A stretch of DNA of 64,000 nucleotides from Gracilibacillus ureilyticus (GCF_900111195.1 NZ_FOGL01000002.1:1-64000), one strand, 5' to 3'; shown: positions 7,641-17,624, numbered from the stretch's first letter. A program made the numbers and translations. Notes: generated from the sequence alone by a model not told the origin.

Positions 7641-8924
7641 ATGATGAAAGATTTTATGATGATATGGGCAGGAAACCTCGTTTCAAGTGTTGGGAGTGGA
7701 ATGACAGCATTTGCTGTAGCGGTATATGTTTACCAGGGCACCGGGAGTGCGACATGGGTCTCGATTGCAACACTTCTGGCATATCTTCCGACGATACTAT
7801 TAAGTCCTGTTGGAGGAATTCTAGCTGATCGGTATGACAGAAGACTGATGATGATATGTGGTGATTCGTTATCGGTGATAGGCCTTCTTGTCATATTTTT
7901 CAGTGTTCAAACAGGTGATTTTGGAATCCCTGCAGTACTGTTGGGTGTAACGATTAGTTCCATTTTTGGCTCATTACTTGGTCCTGCTTACAAGGCTACT
8001 GTAACAGATCTCCTCACAGAAGAACAATATGCAAAAGCAAGCGGTATGATTCAGATTTCGGGGGCATCCAAGTATTTACTTTCTCCTTTTCTAGCGGGAA
8101 TCATTCTCTCTTTTTCAGATATTAAGGTCATTTTACTAATCGATATGGCCACGGTTTTTGTAACAGTTGTCGCAGTTGCATTAGTAAGGAAACATATCCC
8201 GGCTGTTAAGAAAGCTGCAGATGATTTTAATTTTTTCAGAGAATTTAATCAAGGAATGAAAAGTATCACAGCTAATAAAGGGGTTAGCAGTCTGGTGTGG
8301 CTAATGGCATTTATGTGTTTTTTTGTAGCTTTTATTCAGACACTAATGGCACCGATGCTTCTGGCATTTACAGATGCGAAAACACTTGGATTTATAGAGT
8401 CTGTCAGTGCTGTCGGGATGTTAGTCGGCAGTATCATTATCGGCATATTTAATATTAAGTATAATTTTCCGAAAATTCTTACTATCTCTCTAATGGCCGC
8501 CGGTGTATTTATGGCGATGACAGGTACAACTACGAATGTGAGACTGATTACAGTTTTCTGCTTTTTGTTTTTCATGGCATTGCCATTTATTAATACCTGT
8601 GCTGATGTGTTGATCCGCAGAAGGATACCTAATGAACTACAGGGAAGGGCATGGGGAATGATCAGTGTGCTAACACAGGTTGGCTACATAGTGGCATATG
8701 CAGGTTGTGGTCTGCTGGCTGACTATTTCTTTGCCCCGATGCTGATGGAAGACGGTATTCTCGCAAGAAGTATAGGGCAGTGGATTGGTACCGGAGAAGG
8801 GCGGGGAATTGGTTTCATGCTTATGATAACTGGAATTTCAATGTTTGGGCTGGCGTTTGTTTTCGGCTCAACAAAAAGTATTACAGAGATGAGAGGGACT
8901 GCAAATGAAGTGGATGTTAGTTAA
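7641..8924 (+). CDS. MFS transporter, DHA3 (MefA/drug efflux) type
   Basis: The 427-residue integral membrane protein has about 12 hydrophobic segments. It starts MMKDFMMIWAGNLVSSVGSG, typical of DHA3 macrolide/multidrug exporters, and carries the family loop 2-3 motif GGILADRYDRRLMM (about 58-71). A proton-coupled efflux role is expected. It is the second gene of the TetR-controlled operon, and its last 20 bases overlap the start of the ABC permease gene, so translation is likely coupled. Confidence 0.88.
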   Translation: MMKDFMMIWAGNLVSSVGSGMTAFAVAVYVYQGTGSATWVSIATLLAYLPTILLSPVGGILADRYDRRLMMICGDSLSVIGLLVIFFSVQTGDFGIPAVLLGVTISSIFGSLLGPAYKATVTDLLTEEQYAKASGMIQISGASKYLLSPFLAGIILSFSDIKVILLIDMATVFVTVVAVALVRKHIPAVKKAADDFNFFREFNQGMKSITANKGVSSLVWLMAFMCFFVAFIQTLMAPMLLAFTDAKTLGFIESVSAVGMLVGSIIIGIFNIKYNFPKILTISLMAAGVFMAMTGTTTNVRLITVFCFLFFMALPFINTCADVLIRRRIPNELQGRAWGMISVLTQVGYIVAYAGCGLLADYFFAPMLMEDGILARSIGQWIGTGEGRGIGFMLMITGISMFGLAFVFGSTKSITEMRGTANEVDVS

Positions 8925-11256
8925 AAATGATTTAAAAAGGAATAAAGTCATTAATTTCGCCTTATTTTTATTTATGTTTTTTTCTGCAGTTCTTGCGGTC
9001 TCGTCCATTATTATGGCAACACAAACATTTACATCCATATCCAATCTATATCAGACAGCACAGCCACCTCATTTCCTCCAGATGCACAAAGGGGAAATCA
9101 ATCAGGAGGAAATTGATGAATTTATGTCAGACTACGATGATTTAACATACTGGCAGACGAATACAACGATTGCTGTCTATGGTGAGTCTCTTACTGTGGT
9201 GAGTGATAATCGTACATATAACCTCTCAAACTCACAGCTAGATATTGCTTTAGTAAAACAGAACGAAACAAGAGATCTGCTCTTAAATTCTTCTCATGAA
9301 AAGATAGCACTTGAAGAAGGTGAAATCGGTATTCCCGTCCTGTTGAAAGAAACGTATGGCATGGAGATTGGTGATCATGTTAGATTAACCAGCAACGGTG
9401 TTAGTAAGGAATTTGTAATAAAGGAGTTTATTCTGGATTCCATGATGAATTCAACGATGGCTTCTTCTACGAGGATTTTACTAAGTGATGAAGAATTTAA
9501 TATGCTTGAAGGTCAAGTAGGAGAAAATGAGTATCTGATTGAAGCCTATTTTACCGAAACAAGTGAAGCTTCGAATTTCCAAACTGCTTATGAAAATGCA
9601 GAACTTCCCCAAGATGGACAGACAATAACCTACACGATTATTTTCCTTCTAAGTGCTTTAACGGACATCATGACTGTATTTGTATTACTGCTGGTAAGTG
9701 TACTGTTAATCATCGTTTCTTTTATCTGTGTTAAGTATACAATGATCACAACTTTGGAAGAAGAAATTAGTGAAATCGGTACAATGAAAGCGATTGGACT
9801 TCCTTTTTCTGAAATAAGAGACTTGTATCTTTATAAATACAGGGCATTAGCGGCAGCAAGTGTAATGGGAGGATATCTTCTTGCCTTGTTGATAAGCAGT
9901 CTGCTTACAAAGCACATTACTGCAACATTTGGTAATAACAGGACCGATCCTTTAGCGATCGTATTATCACTGATCGGCGCTTTTCTCGTATATCTTCTGA
10001 TTATCTATTATTGTAAAAAACTGTTGAACAAGATGAAAAAAGTGACTGTGGTGGATGCTTTGGTTCAGAGGAAAGGGTTTGAGAAGGATCAAAGGATAAA
10101 GAATGGCCTCTATCAATCAAAGAAGCTTCCTGTTAACTGGTTAATCGGATTACGTGAGGTCTTCTTTCAGTTTAAAAACTGGATCATTGTATTTACTGTT
10201 GTATTAATCGCTGTTGTGATGATACTCATTCCAGTTAATCTAATGAATACATTGGAGGCACCGGAGTTTATTACCTATATGGGGAGTTCAGAAGAGGATA
10301 TTCTGATTGAGATAGAAAACGGCGAAAAGCTTGCAATTAGCTATGAAAATGTGAAAAAAGTTTTAGAAAATGACGGGACGGTCCAACACTATAATGAATT
10401 CCGAAGAGTGCGTGTTCAAACAACTGATACGGAAAAGGAACGAATCAATCTTACGGTAGACAATGGGGTTAATTCGGGGGCAGAGCTGCAGTATCTTAGT
10501 GGAAAAGCTCCTGGAGCAGGAAATGAAATTGCGCTTTCTTACCTTAATGCTGAGAAAGTCGGAAAAGGTGCTGGTGAACAAATCCTACTTTACGTTAATG
10601 ATAATCCGCAACAGTTTATTATTTCAGGAATTTATCAGGATGTAACAAGTGGGGGGTACACGGCAAAGGCACAATACAATTTTTCAGAGCTCACTGCTGA
10701 AAAATACACGTTTTCAGTAAATCTTCACGATCAAGTTGATGAGAGAGATAAAGCGAATGAATGGTCTCGAATCCTGGGGGGTGCCGTAACTGTCCATCCT
10801 ATGGAGGAGTTCATAAATCAAACATTGGGCGGAGTTGTAAAGCAGTTAAGAATGATCGTTTTAGCCAGCAGCATCATTGGAATATGCTTAACAATCCTTA
10901 TTACTGTGATGTTTCTAAAATTACGACTGGCAAAGGATTTTTCAGAAATAGCCGCATTAAATGCGATCGGCTTTTCTGAAGTGGATATTAGACAACAATA
11001 CTTGATAAAAACAGGCGCTGTTGCCATGACAGGTATATTGGCTGGGATCGTAATAACAGATGTGCTGGGGGAGAGAATTGTTAGCAGTCTGCTAAGCCTT
11101 TCAGGACTTGGGATTAACAAGGTTGCATTCATTAGCAATCCTTTCATCGAATATATCATTTGTCCTGGGCTTTTACTGGTTCTGATCCTTCTTGTAACAT
11201 GGATGGTGATGAAGACCATTCAGAATTACAATCTTATTTCTAATATAAATAAATAG
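8905..11256 (+). CDS. ABC transporter permease, FtsX/MacB-like
   Basis: The 783-residue protein has an N-terminal membrane helix (about 15-37), a large extracytoplasmic domain (about 40-235), a first FtsX module of three membrane helices (about 240-370), a second helix and extracytoplasmic domain (420-640), and a second FtsX module (about 650-775). The double-FtsX layout is typical of Gram-positive exporters for antimicrobial peptides, lipoproteins or drugs. MTTLEEEISEIGTMKAIG and LRLAKDFSEIAALNAIGFSE are the paired coupling-helix regions that contact the ATPase. Its partner ATPase gene follows after 12 bases. Confidence 0.9.
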   Translation: MKWMLVKNDLKRNKVINFALFLFMFFSAVLAVSSIIMATQTFTSISNLYQTAQPPHFLQMHKGEINQEEIDEFMSDYDDLTYWQTNTTIAVYGESLTVVSDNRTYNLSNSQLDIALVKQNETRDLLLNSSHEKIALEEGEIGIPVLLKETYGMEIGDHVRLTSNGVSKEFVIKEFILDSMMNSTMASSTRILLSDEEFNMLEGQVGENEYLIEAYFTETSEASNFQTAYENAELPQDGQTITYTIIFLLSALTDIMTVFVLLLVSVLLIIVSFICVKYTMITTLEEEISEIGTMKAIGLPFSEIRDLYLYKYRALAAASVMGGYLLALLISSLLTKHITATFGNNRTDPLAIVLSLIGAFLVYLLIIYYCKKLLNKMKKVTVVDALVQRKGFEKDQRIKNGLYQSKKLPVNWLIGLREVFFQFKNWIIVFTVVLIAVVMILIPVNLMNTLEAPEFITYMGSSEEDILIEIENGEKLAISYENVKKVLENDGTVQHYNEFRRVRVQTTDTEKERINLTVDNGVNSGAELQYLSGKAPGAGNEIALSYLNAEKVGKGAGEQILLYVNDNPQQFIISGIYQDVTSGGYTAKAQYNFSELTAEKYTFSVNLHDQVDERDKANEWSRILGGAVTVHPMEEFINQTLGGVVKQLRMIVLASSIIGICLTILITVMFLKLRLAKDFSEIAALNAIGFSEVDIRQQYLIKTGAVAMTGILAGIVITDVLGERIVSSLLSLSGLGINKVAFISNPFIEYIICPGLLLVLILLVTWMVMKTIQNYNLISNINK

Positions 11257-11277
11257 AAGACTTAGGGGATGGATAAT

Positions 11278-12024
11278 TTGAAGACATTATTAGATGTACA
11301 GAATTTAGGTAAAAGGTTTGAAGGTACACAGGTGCTGAATGATATAAACATTAAGGTTACCGAGGGTGAGTTCATCGCAATCATGGGACAGTCCGGATCA
11401 GGGAAATCCACTTTACTTTATAACATAAGTGGAATGGACAGACCGACTTCAGGGATGGTGTTGTTTGGTGGTAAGATAATTTCTAAGCTCGATGATAAAA
11501 AAATGAGTGAAATTAGATTAAAGCAGATGGGGTTTATTTTTCAGCATTCCCATCTGCTAAAAAACTTATCAATTAGGGATAATATCGTATTTCCGGGATT
11601 TAAAGCTGGCAGGTACCCAAGAGACAAAATAAATCAAATGGCGGATGCTCTAATGGAGAAGACTGGAATTAGCAATGTGGCTGATCATGATATTAAGAAA
11701 GTATCTGGTGGTCAATTGCAACGCGCAGGAATCTGTCGGTCACTCATTAATCAGCCGAAGATTTTATTTGCTGATGAACCAACAGGGGCATTAAACAGCA
11801 GTACTACAAAGGATGTAATGAACATAATCAACAAAGTAAATACAGAAGGTACAACGGTCATTATTGTTACCCATGATGCGAAAGTGGCTGCAAGGGCAGA
11901 CAGAGTCGTTTTTCTGATGGACGGGACCATTCATGATCAACTGAAGCTGGGGAAATATGGTGGGGAAAATGAATTATCTCGTGAGAAAAGGTTATCTGGC
12001 TGGTTAGAAAAACAAGGGTTTTAA
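11278..12024 (+). CDS. ABC transporter ATP-binding protein, LolD/MacB-like
   Basis: The protein has about 248 residues with all ATPase motifs: Walker A GQSGSGKST, Q-loop FIFQHSHLL, signature VSGGQLQRAGICRS, Walker B ILFADEPTGALN and the H-loop VTHD. The annotated ATG at 11269 touches the AGGGG binding site, so the TTG at 11278, nine bases from it, is the more likely start. It is the energy subunit for the FtsX-type permease upstream. A long perfect hairpin follows the gene. Confidence 0.9.
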   Translation: MKTLLDVQNLGKRFEGTQVLNDINIKVTEGEFIAIMGQSGSGKSTLLYNISGMDRPTSGMVLFGGKIISKLDDKKMSEIRLKQMGFIFQHSHLLKNLSIRDNIVFPGFKAGRYPRDKINQMADALMEKTGISNVADHDIKKVSGGQLQRAGICRSLINQPKILFADEPTGALNSSTTKDVMNIINKVNTEGTTVIIVTHDAKVAARADRVVFLMDGTIHDQLKLGKYGGENELSREKRLSGWLEKQGF

Positions 12025-12029
12025 ATGAC

Positions 12030-12063
12030 GCTCACAGAACAAAAAGCAGATTGTTCTGTGAGC
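12030..12063. terminator. Hairpin closing the efflux operon
   Basis: GCTCACAGAACAA and TTGTTCTGTGAGC are perfect 13-base arms around an 8-base loop. Only a short TGTTTAC follows on the plus strand. It lies between convergent genes and may act in both directions. Confidence 0.6.
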
Positions 12064-12087
12064 TGTTTACTTGAAGCAAGGGTTGGC

Positions 12088-12597
12088 TTAGAAATTGTAA
12101 TCCCAATCCTCTAAATCTTCTTCTACATCTTCTTCCTCAAAATAAATAGATGCTTCCTCTAATGTATAACTTTTTCCTGTATCAGAAGTGTATTTTAACA
12201 ATAATGGTTCTTTAAAGTCAGCATCACTCGATGATAAGATGATTTCATAGCTATACTTCTTATTATCTTGCATAAAACTGCCTGAAACAAAATGGGCATT
12301 TTTATAAATTCGTCCTGTGTAGTCACTTAATATTACCTGTTTTTCATCATCATTCTTCACAATTTGGTAATCTTGATCTGATTCAGGATGCTCTACCGTG
12401 TTACTTTCCTGTTCTGCAACAAAGTCTTTTACAGTTGAAATAATGATTTGTTTATTTTCTGCTGTCTCTTCAGCCACTTCTGTTTCTTTATTATTTGCCG
12501 GATTACTTGTGGTATCCTCATTATTCCCGCATGCCGCTAATAAAGCAAGAGATAATGCGCAGAAAGAAATCAATAATAATTTGAATGGTTTCTTCAT
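12088..12597 (-). CDS. Hypothetical lipoprotein
   Basis: The 169-residue protein has a lipoprotein signal peptide (MKKPFKLLLISFCALSLALL then AAC) with the lipobox Cys at residue 23. A Thr/Glu/Asn-rich linker (about 25-48) precedes a small domain with several beta-strand-like stretches (about 65-150) and a very acidic C-terminus (EEEDVEEDLEDWDY). It is anchored outside the membrane. The start follows TGGAGGATAAAAA. No family was recognised. Confidence 0.8.
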   Translation of the reverse strand: MKKPFKLLLISFCALSLALLAACGNNEDTTSNPANNKETEVAEETAENKQIIISTVKDFVAEQESNTVEHPESDQDYQIVKNDDEKQVILSDYTGRIYKNAHFVSGSFMQDNKKYSYEIILSSSDADFKEPLLLKYTSDTGKSYTLEEASIYFEEEDVEEDLEDWDYNF

Positions 12598-12907
12598 TTT
12601 TTATCCTCCATTTTTTTAGTCTGTTTACTATTTTAACATGTATATCATTTCATTCCATATTTTCCTTATTAGAGGATAGAACCACCCTTTGCTACTGAAG
12701 AAAAATGTTCTTGAGTCAGAACTCCTGCTATAACTATTTTTGTTCTATCATTTTCTAAATGGAAGTGGGGAACTAATGGCCTCACGATCTATTCTTTTCA
12801 GATGAATAGACTTAGCTAAGTGAGATGAGTTTCATGAAAATCGTATGCATGTGGTGAACATACTGGTATAATTTTGGTAACTATGTAATGAAACAGGGAG
12901 GTAAAAA
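12598..12907. promoter_or_regulatory. Divergent intergenic region with an extended -10 promoter
   Basis: This contains no gene. TGGTATAAT (12864-12872) is an extended -10 element about 35 bases before the AraC-type regulator at 12908; the matching -35 is poor, as often with extended -10 promoters. I see nothing else. Confidence 0.45.
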
Positions 12908-13684
12908 GTGAATAATAAATATCCAGAAATAGATGAGGTGATTGCCTATATTCATGAACATCTAGATGACGCCCTTACGCTTTCTCATCTAGCTCATCAA
13001 GCTGCATACAGTCCTTATCATTTTTCGCGTATCTTTAAACAGAAAACGGGCCTTTCTCCACACCAATATGTATCCTCACTAAAACTTCAAAGAGCAAAAA
13101 GTCTATTACTTAATACAAATTTAACTATCCGTGATATAAGTATGGAAATTGACCAGCAAAGTTTGGGAACCTTCACCACACGATTCACTGAGAGAGTGGG
13201 GATGACTCCGACCCAATTTAGAAAATCACCTGATCAAGTCAACATGTATTTGCAATCACTAAAATATCATAGTAATCTCAAACAACATTTCATAATGGGA
13301 GACCAGTATAATAATGTGGAGGGAATAATTGAAGCAGAGGTCCCACTTCATGGTGTTATTTTAATTGGTTTATTTTCTAAACCAATACCAGAGGGGCTGC
13401 CTCAATACGGAACATTACTATCTTCGTTAGGCTATTTCAAGTTTACTGATGTTCGGCCTGGAATATATTATTTAATGGCAACAGCAGTATTCTGGGAAAT
13501 GAAGGCATGTGAAGTACTAATACCGCATCAAACATTGCGGGCAAAAGCTGATCAGCCGATCCAAGTGCGGAAAGGCTTAAAGATCCCTAAGCAGCACCTC
13601 ACTCTTCGTGGCCCCCGTCTGGATGATCCGCCAATTCTCATATCATTACCTGTATTGATGAAAAACTATCTAAATCGTATGTGA
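12908..13684 (+). CDS. AraC-family transcriptional regulator
   Basis: The 258-residue protein has the DNA-binding domain at its N-terminus (about 5-105): LSHLAHQAAYSPYHFSRIFKQ is the first HTH and IRDISMEIDQQSLGTFTTRF the second, ending GMTPTQFRK. The C-terminal half (about 115-258) is an effector or sensor domain without a clear family. The start is a GTG behind GGGAGGT. The next gene, 90 bases downstream, encodes a double NTF2-like protein, a possible target. Confidence 0.85.
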   Translation: MNNKYPEIDEVIAYIHEHLDDALTLSHLAHQAAYSPYHFSRIFKQKTGLSPHQYVSSLKLQRAKSLLLNTNLTIRDISMEIDQQSLGTFTTRFTERVGMTPTQFRKSPDQVNMYLQSLKYHSNLKQHFIMGDQYNNVEGIIEAEVPLHGVILIGLFSKPIPEGLPQYGTLLSSLGYFKFTDVRPGIYYLMATAVFWEMKACEVLIPHQTLRAKADQPIQVRKGLKIPKQHLTLRGPRLDDPPILISLPVLMKNYLNRM

Positions 13685-13774
13685 TAGCAATTTATGAGAA
13701 ATTTACGAGTTCCCAACATGTTAGGATAAAAATGGTTAGTAGATAAAATCATTTTCTAGGTGGAGGGATAAAGA

Positions 13775-14497
13775 ATGGAAAGTAATTATTCAAACCTGGT
13801 ACAGACTTACTTCAAAGCATACGAAACAAAGGAAAGAGCAACATTGGAGAAATTACTAAGCGAGGAATTTACGTTTAGCAGCCCTGTTGATGATCAGATT
13901 AATCGAGAGACGTATCTTGAGAGATGTTGGCCTAGTAGTAAAGATATTGATAAATATCACATTCATAATCTCTTTACAGATGGGAATGAAGCTTTCGTTC
14001 GTTACGACTGTTTCTTAAACTCTGGAGTTAACTTCCAAAATATGGAGCGCTTTCGATTTTCAGATAACCAAATCACAGCTATTATTGTTTATTTTGGTTT
14101 TGATTTTAGAAAAGATACTTTTGCAGAACTGAGAGCTAAGCGCTTCAATGATGCCTTTGCTTCGGGAAATGTTGACTATATCATCGGTAACACTGCAAAT
14201 GATGTTAGCTGGCATCTTGTTGGTGCAGATGAACTTCGAGGAAGAGAGTCGGTGAACAAGATGTTAGAACCGATGCGCGGAGTAGTCCCGAAAGAATACA
14301 AAACAAATAATATCCTAATACATGGAAATAAGGCAGTTGTTGAAGGGACGATGATTATGCCAAAAGCAAATGGTGAGTACCAGTCGTATGCTTATTGCGA
14401 TGTTTATACGTTTGATCAATCAAACAAGGAGACAATAAAAGATTTAACAGCATATCTAATTGAGCTTCCGAATGAGAAGGAAAAGAAGACTAATTAA
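13775..14497 (+). CDS. Tandem NTF2-like (SnoaL-type) domain protein
   Basis: The 240-residue cytoplasmic protein contains two NTF2-like domains in a row. The first (about 5-120) opens YSNLVQTYFKAYETKERATL; the second (about 122-235) opens RAKRFNDAFASGNVDYIIGN and contains WHLVGADELRGRESVNKML, typical of the SnoaL/DUF4440-like fold that binds small hydrophobic ligands or acts as isomerase. No catalytic residues can be assigned. It follows an AraC regulator. The start lies behind GGTGGAGGG. Confidence 0.75.
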   Translation: MESNYSNLVQTYFKAYETKERATLEKLLSEEFTFSSPVDDQINRETYLERCWPSSKDIDKYHIHNLFTDGNEAFVRYDCFLNSGVNFQNMERFRFSDNQITAIIVYFGFDFRKDTFAELRAKRFNDAFASGNVDYIIGNTANDVSWHLVGADELRGRESVNKMLEPMRGVVPKEYKTNNILIHGNKAVVEGTMIMPKANGEYQSYAYCDVYTFDQSNKETIKDLTAYLIELPNEKEKKTN

Positions 14498-14626
14498 AAT
14501 GAAAGGCTCTTTAGAAGAAACAATAGCAATATAATGAGATATTCAAAAAGTTCATGGATTAATAATTGGCTGCCTTTCTCACTTTTGAGAAAAACTTAAA
14601 CCCAAACACCTTTTTTCATAAAGGGG

Positions 14627-14664
14627 ACTACTATGCCCGGCTTATGGAAACCGGGCATAGTAGT
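14627..14664. terminator. Strong hairpin between convergent genes
   Basis: Perfect 14-base arms ACTACTATGCCCGG and CCGGGCATAGTAGT surround a 10-base loop. Neither side has a strong T-run, but it lies exactly between the ends of the NTF2-like and BCCT genes and probably ends both transcripts. Confidence 0.6.
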
Positions 14665-14683
14665 TAGAAATAAGAGTTTTGCT

Positions 14684-16219
14684 CTATTCCTGTGTCAGCT
14701 CGTCCTGCTTTTTCTTTTTCTTCTTTTCTCGTTTAGGTCCTTTTATAATTTCCAGCTTTGCTGTTTTATAAAAGGAACCGCCCATTAACAGGATCACGAC
14801 CGAAAACGGAAGTGCGGCGATAATCAGCATATTTTGCAACCCTTGCGTACCGCCAAAATAGACGATAATTGCGGCCATTGCTGACATCGTAAGCCCCCAT
14901 GTGATTTTCACCGAATTAGGTGGGTTGATCGAGCCATATGTACTGAGCATACCTAGCACAAATGTTGCTGAATCAGCCGAGGTGATGAAAAAGATGGCGA
15001 TAACCACAATCGTAATCATTGACATCAATTGACCTAACGGATAATGCTGAAGGACACCAAACGTTGTTGTTTCAAGAGAATAGCTCGAAATAGCATCAAT
15101 GCCGTTTTGTTCAATATTTAAGGCAGAGACTCCGAATACGGCGAAAAAGATAAAACATACGAGCGCTGGGACGATAAGAACCCCAAGCATAAATTCCTTG
15201 ATCGTTCTTCCTCTTGATATTCGTGCAATAAAAATCCCGACAAATGGCGCCCAGGAGATCCACCATGCCCAATAGAAGATTGTCCAGTTATCAATCCATG
15301 TCCTTCCTTTTTCATTTAATGGGGACAGACGGAAACTCATTTCGAAGAAGTTTGTAATATAACTGCCAAGCGTCGTTGTGAACATATTTAAAATATATAA
15401 TGTAGGACCAACGATAAATAATAATAATAACAGTACAAATCCAAGTCCCATGTTGGCATTACTTAAGTATTTAATTCCTTTCCCGATGCCTGACCATGCC
15501 GAAAATATAAATAAAGCAGTGGAAACCGCCAAAATGATTAACTGCATCCCGAAATTATTCGGTGTATTAAAAAGGTAGGATAAACCCCCGTTGATTTGCG
15601 CTGATCCAAATCCTAACGTGGAAGCAACTCCGACAACTGTTGCAAAAATAGCGAGTGTATCGATTAACTTACCGAGCACACCCTGCATTCTTTTTTCCCC
15701 GAAGATCGGTATAAGTGTTGCACTTATTAATCCTGGAAGCCCTTTTCGGAATTTGAAATAAGCTAACACAAGTGCCACCACGCCATATACTGCCCATGCG
15801 TGTACTCCCCAGTGGAAAAAGGAATATTGCAATGCCTGCCTGATTGCTTCATTCGAGCCTGCCTCTGCACCTGGCGTACTTTTAAAAGCATGGGAAATTG
15901 GCTCAGCAGTTGTCCAGAATACTAATCCCATCCCCATTCCAGCACTGAATAACATGGCGAACCATGTAGCTAGTTTGAAATCAGGCTTGTCCTCTTCCTT
16001 ACCTAATTTTATTTTTCCAAATCTCGAGAAAATTAAATATACACAAAAAACGAGAAAAATCATAATAATTAAAAGGTAATACCATCCAAATGCTTGAGAA
16101 ATAAACGTCGTAATACTTGATGTTACTGTCTGTAAATGTTCTGGAGCAAACGCTCCCCATATAACAAGTACGCCGCAGATTGCAAGCACGTACCAGAAAA
16201 CGGAACTTACATTTTTCAC
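14684..16219 (-). CDS. BCCT-family glycine betaine/choline transporter (OpuD type)
   Basis: The 511-residue protein has about 12 membrane segments and the BCCT hallmarks: AMLFSAGMGMGLVFWTTAEP, the Trp-rich FYWAWWISWAPFVGIFIARISRGRTI signature around helix 8, and a highly charged C-terminal tail (KGPKREKKKKKKQDE) like that used for osmosensing in BetP/OpuD. The GMGMG stretch is usual for sodium-coupled betaine carriers. It imports compatible solutes such as glycine betaine during osmotic stress. The start is a GTG behind GAGGTGA. Length matches OpuD (about 512). Confidence 0.92.
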   Translation of the reverse strand: MKNVSSVFWYVLAICGVLVIWGAFAPEHLQTVTSSITTFISQAFGWYYLLIIMIFLVFCVYLIFSRFGKIKLGKEEDKPDFKLATWFAMLFSAGMGMGLVFWTTAEPISHAFKSTPGAEAGSNEAIRQALQYSFFHWGVHAWAVYGVVALVLAYFKFRKGLPGLISATLIPIFGEKRMQGVLGKLIDTLAIFATVVGVASTLGFGSAQINGGLSYLFNTPNNFGMQLIILAVSTALFIFSAWSGIGKGIKYLSNANMGLGFVLLLLLFIVGPTLYILNMFTTTLGSYITNFFEMSFRLSPLNEKGRTWIDNWTIFYWAWWISWAPFVGIFIARISRGRTIKEFMLGVLIVPALVCFIFFAVFGVSALNIEQNGIDAISSYSLETTTFGVLQHYPLGQLMSMITIVVIAIFFITSADSATFVLGMLSTYGSINPPNSVKITWGLTMSAMAAIIVYFGGTQGLQNMLIIAALPFSVVILLMGGSFYKTAKLEIIKGPKREKKKKKKQDELTQE

Positions 16220-16508
16220 AATTTCACCTCAAATAAAATTTTATAACTTCCCAATTATCCCTTAACAGCCTGGAAATATCAAATCACTAAGAAATTATGG
16301 AAAAATGTGGGCCCAAGTACTCGGATTCAGTCATTATTAAAATCTCCAAAAAATAGAAATTTATTAGATGGGAAAAGCAGTGGTTTAGCATCGGAAGAAA
16401 AGGCCGAAATTCTATTCGGATGGGCTGTGGATATTAAGAATGGACCAATGGTCTGGTATGTTATAATACACCTAATAAAAATTGGCGGGAAGAAGGGGGA
16501 GTGATACG

Positions 16509-17624
16509 ATGTTAATTCAATGTACAAAGGCTTTGCAGAAATATTTAAAAATCGAACCTAATCAAAAAAGTGTACAAGAGCATTCTTTAACCGCCTGGCA
16601 CGGACAGGTGAAAAAATTCAATCGAAGAAATACTGTTATCCTGGTGCATGACAGCAGCCTATATGTTGTCATATTGAATGGTGTGAAAGCCAAAGATTTG
16701 AAAAACTTCGATCGGTTAGTAAAGAAAGCGATAGCTGATACATTCTGTGCGGATGGATTTAATGAACAGGTGATATGGGAAGAGCTGTTAAAAGGAGATA
16801 TATCCTATACATCAACAAAAGATCGTAAAACTGTTGCTAGTTTAAATCAATTAGTACAAGAAATTGAATTTTTTATCGATGAGGCCGATCCTGAATCACT
16901 AATACAAGCGGAAATATGTAAAAAGGTCAATATAAGATTATATAAGTCAAGTACTGGAAAATATGTAAAGCCAATTGAAGAAATGCAATCAATTCTAGAG
17001 AAGAAAGCAGGTCAGAGAGCTTTTCTGCAACCAGCTGTTCAAATAAAAGTAACTTTGAGACTGGATACACAACAAGTGTGGCGAAGGCTAGTTGTACCGC
17101 TAAATCAATCTTTCTATCATTTACACTGCATATTACAAAAAGCCTTTAATTGGTCTGATTCCCATCTCCATGAGTTTCAGCTTTATAGGGAAAAAATATC
17201 ATTCTCAGATTTTTATTTGCCGCAATCAGATTATGTGCTTGTTTCTAATAAGGAAGCTTTTGCATATCAGCAGGGTGGCCAAATAATGGAATTTACTCAT
17301 CAGGTTGTCATAGGCGATGCATTGGATCAATTTAAGAGCATTGTATATACATATGACTTAGGGGATGATTGGCAGCATATCATTAAAATTGAAAAATGGA
17401 TTGAGGAATTTGATACACGATATCCTGTCTGCCTGGATGGTGAAGGAGCTACACCCCCGGAAAATGTGGGAGGAATCCCGGGTTATAATGATTTCTTAGA
17501 TATTATTCAATCAGAGGACCACCCGGATAAGGAAAGTATATTAAGTTGGGCAGAATCTGCGGGGTATCGTTCATTTAATAAAGAAAAAGTCAACGAACTG
17601 CTTAGTCAATGGAGTAGAATCTGA
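16509..17624 (+). CDS. DUF6933 plus plasmid pRiA4b ORF-3-like (IS1096-passenger) protein
   Basis: The 371-residue protein has two parts. The first (about 1-160), beginning MLIQCTKALQKYL, resembles the DUF6933 domain. The second (about 180-345) is a pRiA4b ORF-3-like domain with KVTLRLDTQQVWRRLVVP, the HLHCILQKAFNWSDSHLHEF block, YTYDLGDDWQHIIKIEKW and the CLDGEGATPPENVGGIPGY block. That family is common on mobile elements but has no proven activity. The ATG at 16509 follows GGGGGAG; the longer frame from 16482 does not. No transposase is nearby. Confidence 0.8.
   Translation: MLIQCTKALQKYLKIEPNQKSVQEHSLTAWHGQVKKFNRRNTVILVHDSSLYVVILNGVKAKDLKNFDRLVKKAIADTFCADGFNEQVIWEELLKGDISYTSTKDRKTVASLNQLVQEIEFFIDEADPESLIQAEICKKVNIRLYKSSTGKYVKPIEEMQSILEKKAGQRAFLQPAVQIKVTLRLDTQQVWRRLVVPLNQSFYHLHCILQKAFNWSDSHLHEFQLYREKISFSDFYLPQSDYVLVSNKEAFAYQQGGQIMEFTHQVVIGDALDQFKSIVYTYDLGDDWQHIIKIEKWIEEFDTRYPVCLDGEGATPPENVGGIPGYNDFLDIIQSEDHPDKESILSWAESAGYRSFNKEKVNELLSQWSRI

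Noticed and set aside
10818-11219. 133-codon minus-strand frame inside the ABC permease
   Set aside because: Antisense shadow of the second FtsX module; no binding site.
16307-16504. 65-codon frame before the pRiA4b-like gene
   Set aside because: No binding site, no recognisable features, overlaps an equally long antisense frame; treated as chance.
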